The translations under genes were made by a program, and so were the position numbers. The notes under the pieces are model-generated. The model saw only the letters and a program-made list of their open reading frames with translations. It had not been told where the DNA came from and ran no database searches. 64,000 bases of DNA, taken from assembly GCF_036898095.1 (NCBI RefSeq), contig NC_090743.1:17245851-17309850 (forward strand), read 5' to 3'. Below are positions 1-10,189 of the stretch, one piece after another. Each line of letters begins with the position of its first letter. The stretch's first letter is position 1. Source of the DNA: Palaemon carinicauda. Taxonomy: Eukaryota > Arthropoda > Malacostraca > Decapoda > Palaemonidae.

Positions 1-990
1 GCTGATAATTCTAACCAATCAGCGATCGGGAAACTTTTCCGAGCTAAAGGGGCACCACCGCGAGTCGGTGCAAATATGCATCGCTAAAAGAAATAGACTA
101 TAGTCAGGGCCACCCATATTAGGTTGGTTTACTGTGAATGATCAGACTATAAAGTCTCCCACCATCACGAAACCGCAGTGGCCAGCGTGGTGATGAAAAT
201 GGTCAAACCCTAGTCATGACTAAGGACATTGCTGAGGCCATTGTCATGCAGTGGACTAGAAACAACTGCATTTGTTGTTGTAGATTACCTAAATCATCAT
301 AGTAATATGATAATTGTTCCTTTGTAATTTAGATAAAGTAAGGAATAATGGTAATACATAAAACAACATAGTAGACAAATATGTAATACTTCAACCAAGC
401 CTCAGCCCTGTCTATTTCATAGCTAAGCATTACTGGAATAAAAACCACAAAGTCAACTTAGGAAAGTAATTAATTTACGTAAATTCCAACAAATTTTCAA
501 GGCTGATTTGTTATAACTTCCTCGTCGAATGTTAAAAAAACAACGTTGAAAACAGTGTCAAATGCAAGATCATATAATTCGATATGCAGAAATGAATTTT
601 CTGCAGATTGTAGCACTTTGCACCTACTACGCTTCTTCTAGTAGTGTGCCCACAATCACAGTGTTGTGGAGAGAGCAACGAGAAACCTGAAACCAAGATT
701 TTTTTTTTTTAATACGTTGAGGGAAGGAAAGAAAGATCTAGAGAAGATTGTTTTTAAGAGATTAAATCGGATAAGGTCTGAGTTATCCCTCGGGACCAAA
801 TATTTTGATTTTGGAGCGATCAGACTTAATCTGGTCGTATATGTATGTTTGTAAATGCACGTAAAGGCAGTAGGTCCCGAAAACTTGTAGAGAATGACGG
901 ATATATAGAATCTCTTAAATGAACTGATCCAAATTTATTGAGGTTCTGAAACACACATATATATACTCCATTATTTGAAGGTACACTCAG
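1..990. other. No recognisable gene; AT-rich sequence
   Basis: I find no open frame, splice-site series or repeat family that I recognise. The short frame at 666-854 starts in a low-complexity poly-T context and has no family signature, so I do not call it a gene. The first 120 bases are more GC-rich than the rest and could be the edge of a repeat that continues outside the window. Confidence 0.5.
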
Positions 991-994
991 TACA

Positions 995-1105
995 TTATTC
1001 TATCTGTTTCCTTATTTCCTTCCCTCACGAAGCTATTTTCCTTGTTGAAACACTTGGGCTTATGGCATCCTGGTTTTCCAACCATAAGGTTGTGATGATG
1101 ATAAT
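995..1105 (+). repeat. Diverged LINE/SINE-type 3' tail
   Basis: This stretch resembles the shared 3' tail found repeatedly in this window: a TTTCCTTATTTCCTT-like start, a block like GGCTTATGGCATCCTG, then TTTTCCAACCATAAGGTTGT. It runs straight into a (TA)n tract, where other copies run into (TAA)n. It is a truncated, older copy; no coding sequence is attached. Confidence 0.55.
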
Positions 1106-1110
1106 ATACA

Positions 1111-1190
<80 letters not shown>
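1111..1190. repeat. (TA)n microsatellite
   Basis: Pure TA dinucleotide run of about 80 bp directly after the diverged tail at 995-1105. The long Tyr/Ile frames over it on both strands come from the repeat and are not genes. Confidence 0.95.
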
Positions 1191-1192
<2 letters not shown>

Positions 1193-1200
1193 ATAGACTT

Positions 1201-1945
1201 AAGTTTAGTGTATATAGAAAACCAACGAATATCTCAGCATATGTCCATTACTACTCAAATCAAAGCAACAAAGTTAAGAAATCTGTATTTACTTCTATGT
1301 TTTTAAGAGCATTTCGAGTTTTCAGCCCTGAATATATTGGTGATGAAATAAACGAGATTAGAGCAATAGGTAAGAAACTGAAGTACCCTGAAATTGTGTT
1401 AGATGATGCACTAAGAACAGCAAAAATATGACCTTTTTCGGAAATGATAACAGGAAGAACTACATTACACAAAATTTACTTGTACTGCTTTATAGTAATT
1501 ATTTTAAAGAAATTCCCCAACTGTCGAAAAATTTCAAATGTAAATGTAGCTTTGAAGAGTAACAATACAATAAAAACAACCTTAATAAAGAATTCTCCTG
1601 ACATTACCAAGGGATGTGTATATCGTATTCCATGCGATTCTTGTGAAAAATTCTATATTAGTCAAACTGGAAAATCTCTAGAAAAGAGAATTGAACAACA
1701 TAAGAAAAGTCTCAGATATGTTCAAGATAATAATGCACTCTTTGCCCACGTTAGAGATAAATATCACACTATTAATTGGTCATGTGCAAAGAAATAGGTT
1801 CATTCAAATAACTTATTGGAAAGAAACACCATAGAGTCCAGTTTCATAAAAGAAACCTTTGAAAACAAATTGAATATTGGACATGGAATGTATAAACTCG
1901 GCACCTTTATATGTAAAGAGATTTGCAAGCTATATAAAAAACTTT
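1201..1945 (+). pseudogene. Penelope-like element, C-terminal RT plus GIY-YIG endonuclease relic
   Basis: The best frames read, in order: an RT-distal segment (FLRAFRVFSPEYIGDEI, then LKYPEIVLDDALRTA) around 1290-1420; a GIY-YIG nuclease core around 1615-1790 (CVYRIPCDSCEKFYISQTGK, then EKRIEQHKKS and NALFAHV); and a C-terminal block around 1800-1945 (ERNTIESSFIKETF, then GMYKLGTFICKEICKLYKKL). This is the domain order of endonuclease-positive Penelope-like retroelements, which couple an RT to a C-terminal GIY-YIG nuclease. The longest uninterrupted frame is 1444-1797. Frameshifts near 1430 and a stop at about 1795 break the gene, and the 5' RT core is absent. The terminal repeat probably continues at 2690-2945. 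Confidence 0.8.
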
Positions 1946-1949
1946 AACC

Positions 1950-2282
1950 GCATAATGTAGAACTGAATATAATGTGAATAATTAACATTACTGTGAAATT
2001 AATATTTAGACCTAAGCTACCATTCACTGATGGGTACAATTATTTCATATATTATACATAAGTACGTTGGCTCTATATATTGTTATGTTAGATATAAGTA
2101 CTGATATATACGTAATTGTATGTTTATGGTTATAAGGTTATATATGCATAACTATATATACATGTTAATCATGTGAAAAAACATGTAAATGTAAGTTTTT
2201 GTGTTTGTATATGTAGCCTATACCTGTATGTGTACACGCATGTATATGTCTATGTATATATTATGCATGTGTATATGAATGC
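1950..2282. other. AT-rich spacer, probably Penelope element 3' non-coding sequence
   Basis: Many TATA/TGTATATG-like words and no open frame. It lies between the endonuclease relic and an inserted repeat (2283-2583), with a probable Penelope terminal repeat beyond, so it is plausibly the element's 3' untranslated part. No independent feature is seen. Confidence 0.35.
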
Positions 2283-2583
2283 CCGTCTGTGTATTATTAT
2301 TATTATTATTATTATTATTACTTACTAAGCTACAACCCTAGTTGGAAAAGCAGTATGCTATAAGCCCAGGGGCTCCAACAGGGAAAATAGCTCAGTGCGG
2401 AAAGGAAAAAAGGAAAATAAAATATTCTAAGAAGAGTAACAACAATAAATATCTATATAAACTATAAAAACTTTAACAAAACAAGAGGAAGAGAAATAAG
2501 ATAGGAGAGTGTACTCGAGTGTACCCTCAAGCAAGAGAACTCTAACCCAAGACAGTGAAAGGCCATGGTACAGAGGCTACGTT
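2283..2583 (-). repeat. Truncated copy of the ~700-bp dispersed repeat, (ATT)n-flanked
   Basis: On the - strand this copy has the shared tail (GGCTTATAGCATACTGC, then CCAACTAGGGTTGTAGC) ending in (TAA)n, seen on the + strand as ATT repeats at 2297-2320. Upstream it carries part of the body of the 700-bp repeat (CCATGGCCTTTCACTGTCTT and GAGGGTACACTCGAGT). It is 5'-truncated compared with the copies at 7083-7790, 27250-27925 and 28385-29078. Confidence 0.8.
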
Positions 2584-2689
2584 TGTATATGCCTATGTAT
2601 ATATTTATATATATAAATGTGTTTTATATATATACATATAATTTGCTTATGTATTTATATGGATAAAGCTACCTTTATTGGTATAAAAA

Positions 2690-2945
2690 AATTGTATTGA
2701 AAGTCAAAACAAGAATTTACCTGTGACCAGAAATGACCCTTTTTGGCTGGTGTCTAATGAGGTTTAATCTCCGCCCAGGAAACACCTGATAACAGCTAAG
2801 GTAGCTGGTATGGGAGCGTCATTGCTCTATAAGTCTCTATATGTATGTTCGTACGTTTCCTTTCCCTATAAAATGTAAAGAAACCTCTCTCAATAAATCA
2901 GTTCTCTGAAGAAGTATCACGAAACTAGTCAGGACTTAATCTTAT
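2690..2945 (+). mobile_element. Probable Penelope-like terminal repeat segment
   Basis: A moderately GC-rich block ends in CTGAAGAAGTATCACGAAAC followed by TAGTCAGGACT. Such CTGA...GAAAC...GTC strings are typical of the terminal repeats of Penelope-like elements, several of which are known to carry hammerhead ribozymes. It lies downstream of, and in the same orientation as, the endonuclease relic at 1201-1945, with only a repeat insertion between them. The family assignment is inferred from the motif and the context. Confidence 0.55.
2900..2936 (+). ncRNA. Candidate hammerhead-ribozyme core
   Basis: The core boxes are present in order: CTGAAGA (2906-2912, fitting CUGANGA), a very short helix II (GT/AC around ATC, 2914-2920), GAAA (2921-2924), a one-pair helix III (C-UA-G), and UC before the expected cleavage point at 2930. 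Helix I forms from AGTTCT (2900-2905) and AGGACT (2931-2936): six pairs, including one G-U. Minimal helices II and III are known from hammerheads of Penelope-like elements and are thought to act as dimers. Cleavage activity is inferred only. Confidence 0.5.
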
Positions 2946-2960
2946 ATTTCATATTTTCAG

Positions 2961-2966
2961 TATATA

Positions 2967-3041
<75 letters not shown>

Positions 3042-3061
3042 CATATTTACATTATATATAT

Positions 3062-3105
<44 letters not shown>

Positions 3106-3234
3106 GTATATATATGTATACATACTGTATATATATAAATATATATGTATATATATATATATGTATAAATATATATATATATATATATAAACATATATAA
3201 ACATATATAAATATATATATATATATAAACATAT

Positions 3235-3280
<46 letters not shown>

Positions 3281-3296
3281 TATATGTGTGTGTGCG

Positions 3297-3348
<52 letters not shown>
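2961..3348. repeat. Compound (TA)n microsatellite
   Basis: About 390 bp dominated by TA dinucleotides with short TATAAA, TACACAC and GTGTGTG interruptions. The overlapping Tyr/Ile frames on the - strand come from the repeat. Confidence 0.95.
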
Positions 3349-3349
<1 letters not shown>

Positions 3350-3504
3350 GTGTGTGTGTGTATGTGTGTGGCTGTAGAAATTACAAAAGCTAACGCACGA
3401 TATTCAAAAATATATCATAGCCACGCAAGGAAACGTTAAAAGACATGATAGGAGTTAGAATAAACTTAAGAGGATTTCGTATTTATACCTGAGAATAGAA
3501 TCTC

Positions 3505-3700
3505 TCAGTTGTCAGTTTCTTGATGATTCCAGATAAGGAGGATTTTAGAAAACAGGACGATACAGGACCAGGGGCTTAGGATTAAATTTTGACATTGGAT
3601 ACAGGCAATTAAGAAGGATTTGACAATATTTCTTCGGGTAGAGTCATAAACATGGGTTATTGTTCTGGTCTCTAACCGACCGAATCTGGGATACTTAATC
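3505..3700 (-). pseudogene. Penelope-like endonuclease C-terminal fragment
   Basis: The - strand frame reads STRRNIVKSFLIACIQCQNL and then ILSPWS, matching the post-GIY-YIG block (xRNIVESxLIxxT..NLxPG) also seen at 5851-6000 and 6205-6530. It points the opposite way to the adjoining GIY-YIG array, so it comes from an inverted or rearranged copy. The remaining frame upstream to 3771 is antisense to the other copy's pre-GIY segment. No intact gene. Confidence 0.55.
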
Positions 3701-3719
3701 CAAGTCAGTGTGTTTAAGT

Positions 3720-4560
3720 ATAGTTTCGCATAAAACAATATGTTGATTAAGAATATCTCTGGAAATGACAATAATATTATATGTAGTATTCCTTGTTCAG
3801 AATGTAATTTGATTCAAGTCATCCAAACATCAAATTACAATAATATGATATATTATATCCCTTGTTCAGAATGTAACTTGATTTAAGTCGGCCAAACATC
3901 AAATTACAATATGATATATTATATTCCTTCTTCAGAATGTAATTTGTTTTATGTCGGCCAAACATCAAATTACAATATGATATATTATATTCCTTCTTCA
4001 GAATGTAATTTGTTTTATGTCGGCCAAACATCAAATTACAATATGATATATTATATTCCTTCTTCAGAATGTAACTTGATTTAAGTCGACCAAACATCAA
4101 TTTACAATATGATATATTATATTCCTTCTTCAGAATGTAACTTGATTTAAGTCGACCAAACATCAATTTACAATATGATATATTATATTCCTTCTTCAGA
4201 ATGTAACTTGATTTAAGTCGACCAAACATCAATTTACAATATGATATATTATACAGTATTCCTTCTTCAGAATGTAACTTGATTTAAGTCGGCCAAACAT
4301 CAAATTACAATATGATATATTATATTCCGTCTTCAGAATGTAACTTGATTTAAGTCGACCAAACATCAATTTACAATATGATATATTATATTCCTTCTTC
4401 AGAATGTAACTTGATTTAAGTCGGCCAAAAATCAAATTACAATATGATATATTATATTCCTTCTTCAGAATGTAACTTGATTTATGTCGGCCAAACATCT
4501 AAAGGCATTCCGGTCAGACCAAAACTGCATAAAATGGCCGTTCCTATGGGATTTATTATT
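3720..4560 (+). repeat. 66-bp tandem array derived from a GIY-YIG endonuclease core
   Basis: About eleven head-to-tail units of about 66 bp (22 codons). Each is a copy of the Penelope GIY-YIG core: the ancestral reading is IxYSIPCSECNLIYVGQTS. The first unit is preceded by the normal upstream sequence (KNISGNDNN, about 3745-3770), and the last is followed by the normal downstream sequence (KGIPVRPKLHKMAVPMG, about 4495-4550), so the array arose inside one element. Most units contain TTTAAGTCG where the ancestor had TTTATGTCG, which puts a stop codon in the YVG segment, and the cysteine codon is mostly TCT. The array is therefore non-coding DNA made from a nuclease motif. Confidence 0.85.
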
Positions 4561-4562
4561 AA

Positions 4563-5603
4563 TTGTTTGACTTCCCACTATCCATAGGTTTAAATAACAG
4601 AGTGGGTGGGTCGTTTCTTAGCATTATTATTGATTTTTTAAGTAATAGATCTCAAAGAGTTGTTGTTGATGGTCACCATAGTGATTATAGGAATGTGATA
4701 TCCGGTGTTCCACAGGGTAGTGTTCTTGGCCCATTACTTTTCATACTATATACACATGACATGTGGTTTGGCCTAGAAAACAAGCTTGTTGCATATGCAG
4801 ATGATGCTACTCTCTTTGCATCAATTCCATCCCCTGAATGTAGATCTAGGGTTGGTGAATCCCTTAATAGAGATTTAGCTAGAATTAGTGCATGATGCAA
4901 ATTATGGGGTATGAAGTTGAATCCTAACAAAACTCAAAGTATGATTGTAAGTAGGTCAAGGACGGTGGCTCCTCAACATCCGGATCTCTGTACTGATAAT
5001 GTTTCTTTAAATATGTATGACTCTTTCAAAATTTTAGGTGTGATTCTCGACAGTAAATTTACTTTTGAGAAACATATAAGGTCTGTGTCTTCTTCAATTG
5101 CACAAAAAATAGGCTTATTGAGAAAGTCTTTCAAGATTTTCGGTGATCAATCTATTCTGAAGAAGTGTTTTAATTCTTTCATTCTACCTTGTTTTGAGTA
5201 TTGTTCTCCTGTCTGGTCTTCAGCTGCTGATTCTCATCTTAATTTGTTGGACAGAAACCTACGGTCTATTAAATTTCTTATTCCTGATCTAGATATTAAT
5301 CTCTGGCACCGTCGTTCAATTAGTTCATTATGCTTGTTGCATAAGATTTTTCATAACTCTGACCATCCTTTACATTCAGATCTCCCTGGACAATTCTATC
5401 CTGTTCGTAATACTAGGCAGGCAGTTAATTCTAATAGCCAGGCCTTCTCCATCACGAGGCTCAATACTATGCAGTACTCTAGAAGTTTTATTCCAGCTGT
5501 TACCAAGTTGTGGAATGATCTTCCTAATCGGGTGGTTGAATCAGTAAAACTTCAAAAGTTCAAAGTTGGAGCAAATGCTTTTTTGTTGACCAGGCGGACA
5601 TGA
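4563..5603 (+). pseudogene. LINE reverse transcriptase, C-terminal two-thirds
   Basis: The RT motifs are clear: SGVPQGSVLGPLLFILY (about 4700-4750), then the catalytic box LVAYADDATLFA (about 4786-4820), then WGMKLNPNKTQSMIVS and FKILGVILDSKFTFEKHI. The C-terminal part has PCFEYCSPVWSSAADSHL, HRRSISSLCLLHKIF and SFIPAVTKLWNDLPNRVV, a layout common in crustacean LINEs. One TGA at 4893-4895 (probably from TGG, giving ..ISAWCKLWG) is the only break over about 346 codons, so this copy is young. The endonuclease and the RT N-terminus are missing through 5' truncation. Confidence 0.9.
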
Positions 5604-5850
5604 GTCTTTTTATAGTTTATTTATGACATATTTGTTTTTGATGTTGTTAATAGTTTATATATGACATGTCTGTTTTGACGTTGTTACTTATTTTAGAATG
5701 ATTTATTGTTATTTTGTTCTCTTCATTTATTTATTTCCTTATTTCCTTTCCTCACTGGGCTATTTTCCTTGTTGGAGCCCCTGGGCTTATAGCATCTTGC
5801 TTTTACAACTAGGGTTGTAGCTTGGATAGTAATAATAATAATAATAATCG
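4563..5850 (+). mobile_element. 5'-truncated jockey/I-type non-LTR retrotransposon
   Basis: It contains the second half of an RT, a C-terminal domain, a short 3' UTR and a (TAA)n tail (about 5830-5848). It lies inside a Penelope-like copy: the sequence before about 4560 and after about 5850 reads as one Penelope endonuclease (KLHKMAVPMG before; FTQRNIVEYFLIAC after). The 3' UTR ends in the tail shared by many other repeats in this window. The clade (I, jockey, CR1-like) is not resolved by eye; the (TAA)n tail resembles I-type elements. Confidence 0.85.
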
Positions 5851-6000
5851 GTTGGTTAGACATAAGGACAGTAATCCATGTTTGTGGCTTTACCCACGGT
5901 TGAGATACTTTTCTATACCTAGACCGAGGCTTTACCCAAAGAAATATTGTCGAGTACTTCTTAATTGCCTGTAGGCTACCCAAGGTCTCAAAGTGAACCT
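5851..6000 (+). pseudogene. Penelope-like endonuclease, continuation after the LINE insertion
   Basis: The frame GWLDIRTVIHVCGFTHG, then FTQRNIVEYFLIAC, matches the post-GIY-YIG block of this Penelope family. It is the distal half of the copy that begins at about 3720 and was split by the LINE at 4563-5850. Stops are present. Confidence 0.6.
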
Positions 6001-6204
6001 AATCTTCGGTCTGTTTTCCATCGATCCTGTTTTATCCTTCTGTTTTCAAGGCTGACTTATCTGGAATCAAGAAAATGACAGCTGAGGATCCAATTTTCCT
6101 CTATAAATACAATACCATCTTATAGTTATTCTCAATGTGTCTATCTATATATCATATCATTATCATTTCCAGAACTATTCTTAATCAAAATATTTTTTAA
6201 ACAT

Positions 6205-6530
6205 ATAGAAATAATAAAAACGTAGTATATAGTATTCCTTATTCAGATAGTAACTCATTCTATGTTGGCCAAACACCCAAAGTATTTCAGTCAGATTAAA
6301 ACAGCATCAGGTGGCCGTCTCCAGGGGTTCTCTTAATAATGTCTGGGCCTTCCACTGGTTAGGATCTAGTCATAAAATTGGGTAGTCATAGACGAGTAAA
6401 ATAATCCATGTAAATGACTATACCCAAAGGAATATTGTCGAATCCTTTTTAATCTCCTGGACCAAATGTCAAAATTTAAATCTAACCCCTGGTCAGTTTT
6501 CCGTTATTCCGGTATTATCTATTTTCACGC
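6205..6530 (+). pseudogene. Second Penelope-like GIY-YIG fragment
   Basis: The frame reads NVVYSIPYSDSNSFYVGQTP (GIY-YIG core, one cysteine lost), a broken stretch, then TIPKGILSNPF and SPGPNVKI corresponding to the RNIVESxLI..NLxPG block. It is a single-unit copy of the core that is amplified at 3720-4560 and has several stops and frameshifts. It adjoins a LINE-type tail at 6553. Confidence 0.65.
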
Positions 6531-6552
6531 TGTTACTGTTTTTAGTATGATA

Positions 6553-6676
6553 TATTGTTAATTTATTCTCATCATTTATTTATTTCCTTATTTCCTTTCC
6601 TCACTGAGCTATTTTTACCTGTTGGAGCCCTCGGGCTTATAGCATCTTGCTTTTCCAACTAGGGTTGTAGCTTGGC

Positions 6677-6720
<44 letters not shown>

Positions 6721-6722
6721 TT
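6553..6722 (+). repeat. LINE 3' tail with (TAA)n
   Basis: It begins with TTGTTAATTTATTCTCATCA, continues with TTTCCTTATTTCCTTTCCTC and GGGCTTATAGCATCTTGC, and ends CCAACTAGGGTTGTAGCTTG plus about 15 TAA repeats. It matches the last ~160 bp of the LINE at 4563-5850 closely, so it is a severely 5'-truncated copy. Confidence 0.85.
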
Positions 6723-7080
6723 CCTTTATCTAAAATCTGAATTTTCTGGAATTATCAAGAAAGAACTAACTCCAATCAAGTCTTTTCATTTTCTTTATCA
6801 AGTAATTACTGATTTACATAAATTTACGATTAATTTTTTATTCATCAGCTTCTACAAATATTACGATTAATGATGTTGAGATTATAATCTAAAGAAATTG
6901 AAAATTCTAAAAATTAAAAGTGAAAAGGTGAATATTTTCTAAATTCACAAATCCTTAGACAAACGGCAATTGCTTTTGATAAAATACGCCATAAATTGAT
7001 CATAGAAATGTTTAAATAAGGATTAAATGAAGCTCAGTTATTATCGAAAACCAGGATTATCTAAGATTCATTTCAGTACA
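6723..7080. other. No recognisable feature
   Basis: AT-rich sequence between two repeat copies. I see no open frame, splice signal or repeat that I can name. Confidence 0.4.
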
Positions 7081-7082
7081 TA

Positions 7083-7097
7083 TACACTATATTATTA

Positions 7098-7146
<49 letters not shown>

Positions 7147-7790
7147 TTACTAAGCTACTACACTAGTTGGAAAAGCGGGATTCTACAAGCCCAAGGGGTC
7201 CAAAAGGGAAAATAGCCCAGTGAGGAATGGAAACAAGGAAAAATAAAATATCTTAAGAACAGTAACAACATTAAAATAAATATTTCCTATATATACTATA
7301 AAAACTTTAACAAAACCAGAGGAAGAGAAATAAGATAGAACAATGTGCCCGAGTGTACCCTCAAGCAAGAGAACTCTAACCCAAGACAGTGGAAGACCAT
7401 GGTACAGAGGCTATGACACTTCCCAAGATTAGAGAACAATGGTTTGATTTTGAAGTGTCCTTTTCCTAGAAGAGCTGCTTACCATAGCTAAAGAGTCTCT
7501 TCTACCCTTACCAAGAGGAAAGTGGCCACTGAACAATTACAGTATAGTAATTAACCCCTTGGGTGAAGAAGAATTGTTTGGTAATCACAGTGTTGTCAGG
7601 TGCATGAGGACAGAGAAGAATTTGTAAAGAATAGGCCAGACTATTAGGTGTATGTGTAGGCAAAGGGAAAATTAACCGTAACCAGAGACAAGGACCCAAT
7701 GTAGTACTGTCTGGCCAGTCAAAGGACTACATAACTCTCTAGCGATAGTATCTCAACGGGTGGCTGGTGCCCTGAGTAAAACTAGAGATC
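7083..7790 (-). repeat. Full-length ~700-bp dispersed repeat
   Basis: Read on the - strand it starts near CAGGGCACCAGCCACCCGTT (about 7790), passes through TGACTGGCCAGACAGTACTA, CCATGGTCTTCCACTGTCTT and GAGGGTACACTCGGGCACAT, and ends in the shared tail and an (AAT)n tract (7083-7142). Other near-complete copies are at 27250-27925 (+) and 28385-29078 (-). There is no coding sequence. Its last ~120 bp match the 3' end of the LINE at 4563-5850, which suggests a non-autonomous element using the LINE machinery. Confidence 0.85.
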
Positions 7791-7948
7791 AGCTGACGAA
7801 ATCGAATTTCGTGTTTTAAGCCCATCTTACTATCGAATGTTTAAGTAAAACATACATTCATTTTGTGCATTGTATTTAATTGAGACCTTTTAAGGAAACA
7901 AAGATCTTTCTTTGCTCTGGTATACTGTATGTATATAATGTATGACAT

Positions 7949-8019
<71 letters not shown>

Positions 8020-8538
8020 ATATGTCCAAGTGGAAACTGATCATAATAGCTATAAATAAACTGTATGAAAACTATGATAGCTTATAACAGATTTTGGTGT
8101 TGATGTAATAATTATTATGAAGATGTTTTGAATAAGTTAATAAATTATATAAACGATGCTCTTTTTTTTTAACCGTATGTGCACACAGCTTGAGATCAGC
8201 TGATCACAACCAAAAGTAAACGAAAATTGGAAAGAAGTCGGTAATACTTGATAGTTAAAATGCACCATAAATTGAAAACAAAACCACAAAATTCTTTTTA
8301 GTAAAGTACAATTAACTTTTTTTTTAAAGCCATAATTTTCCAGAATGCGATAATACTGTTCGCTAAAATTAGGGTTCGGCCACACCAAACGCCACCAGAG
8401 TGGAGGTTGCAGAAAAGTTCCCACGGCATAACGATGGAAAATAAAATCGATTTATGCGGAGTTGAATATTTTGTCTTATTTAATTTATATTTTTTAAGGA
8501 AACGAAGATTTTTGTTTCTTCTGATACTTGTATGGCAC

Positions 8539-8606
<68 letters not shown>

Positions 8607-8717
8607 TGAGAGAGAGAGAGAGAGAGAACGTAATCAGCTGATGAAATCGAATGCCGTCTGTTTGTTTACGTTTCTTTGATCGATTTGAAGCAAGGAATTG
8701 CTCACCATAATTCAAAG
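7791..8717. other. Repeat-rich region with two similar (GA)n-bearing units
   Basis: Two related stretches of about 120 bp plus GA tract occur at about 7880-8011 and 8480-8627. Both read TTTAAGGAAAC(A/G)AAGAT..., then a (GA)n run (7953-8011 and 8541-8626). The second is followed by AATCAGCTGATGAAATCGAA, a string also found, inverted, inside the TIR element at 15891-17588. I take these as fragments of non-autonomous DNA-transposon-like repeats. No gene is seen. Confidence 0.45.
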
Positions 8718-9147
<430 letters not shown>

Positions 9148-9624
9148 TAGTGATGTTCATTTCATTCTTAAACTCAGGGTTATTCAATGTAATACTGCAT
9201 AGTAAATGCTGTTATTTATTTCAAGTAAAATAGTTAATTCACTTAAAATATGAAAAAAGATGTTGACCTGAGGTCCACATTAGACAGAGGTACCATGTTT
9301 TTATGGAAAAATTTCGTTTCGTCACGCGAAGTTGGTATACTCGGCAGTTTCCATATTCTAACTAATCGCAGATTTCAAAATGTAAATCATTCCCCCAGTT
9401 GTGAGCAACCACTAGTCACCCTTAGCCTTGATGGGATCATTAAATCTATTCATTTATTTATTTTGTGTGTGAATGTGTGTGTGTGTGTGTGAAATTACAT
9501 CAACTAAAAACTGATGTTTCCTCTTAAGGGTTGTAGTAGTGTGGCCAACATAACTCATACCAAATGGCCTGTCGGCCAGTTCCATTCTGGGCTGTTCTTC
9601 ATCACAAGGGCAGCATATTGGAAA
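9148..9624. other. No recognisable gene
   Basis: Mixed sequence containing a short (TG)n run at about 9464-9490. The frames here show no family signature and no convincing splice structure. Confidence 0.4.
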
Positions 9625-9735
9625 TGCCTCTAGAGAGGTGGCTTGGGCGCTGATCATATGTGTATATGGTCAGCTTTGTCCCGCTCCTTTATCCTCCCAT
9701 CCACAAGTGACCTTTGAAGTACGTTGGTTTTTCTC
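9625..9735 (+). mobile_element. Fragment of the same SINE family, unexpanded
   Basis: It reads GGCTTGGGCGCTGATCATAT, then GTGTATATGGTCAG, then CCACAAGTGACCTTTGAAG. These align in order with the body of the SINE at 8718-9147 but in the opposite orientation. The tRNA-like head is missing. The spacer at the microsatellite position is only about 20 bp, against about 150 bp in the other copy. Confidence 0.6.
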
Positions 9736-10189
9736 CTGGGCCATCTTATTTTTGTCTTTAGACTGTCCCATACTCTATCCTGTGATGGAGAGCCATACTT
9801 ATGCCCTCCTACGCCTATTGATGCAAAAGGCATCAGATATATTTCACCAGTCGCCTCTATCTTGAGCTTTTAATTAAATACTTCTCCATTAATCATCTCT
9901 TACTTCACGCGGCGTAGTCCTCAGCCATGTAGGCCTGGATCTTCCTATTCTTCTAGTGCCTTATGGAGCCCAGTTAAACGTTTGGTGAAGCTCATCTCTC
10001 TTGGTGAGTGCGTTTGTGTGTAATGCAGCACTTTTTCGTTTCTCAAGTCTTGTATATAACATAGACTATAGGTGATTCGTCAGTTACTGGAGTGCCAGGT
10101 TCCCCTGAGAAATATTACCGTCTGATTTTCTTTCACAGGAATTAATCTTTGCTCACAAGAACGCTGCCTCCTTCATTATCATTTGATTG
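9736..10189. other. Probable dispersed repeat of unknown type
   Basis: The stretch around 9780-10010 (for example GAGCTTTTAATTAAATACTT and GGAGCCCAGTTAAACGTTTG) looks like a moderately repetitive non-coding unit of the kind common in shrimp genomes, but there is no second copy in this window to prove it. No coding signal is seen. Confidence 0.3.

Noticed and set aside
2949..3349. Long - strand frames rich in Ile and Tyr (also at 975-1196, 8494-8949, 12146-12394 and 12867-13187)
   Set aside because: They are translations of (TA)n, (GA)n and (CA)n microsatellites, open on both strands because the repeats contain no stops. There is no domain or splice context.
3819..4498. - strand repetitive frames reading MFGRxKSSYILKKEYNISYC
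   Set aside because: They are the antisense of the 66-bp array. The sense strand encodes the recognisable GIY-YIG core, so the antisense frame is a shadow.
3776..4500. CRISPR-like array
   Set aside because: Regular 66-bp periodicity, but there are no unique spacers: units are head to tail, the genome is eukaryotic, and the unit derives from a transposon nuclease.
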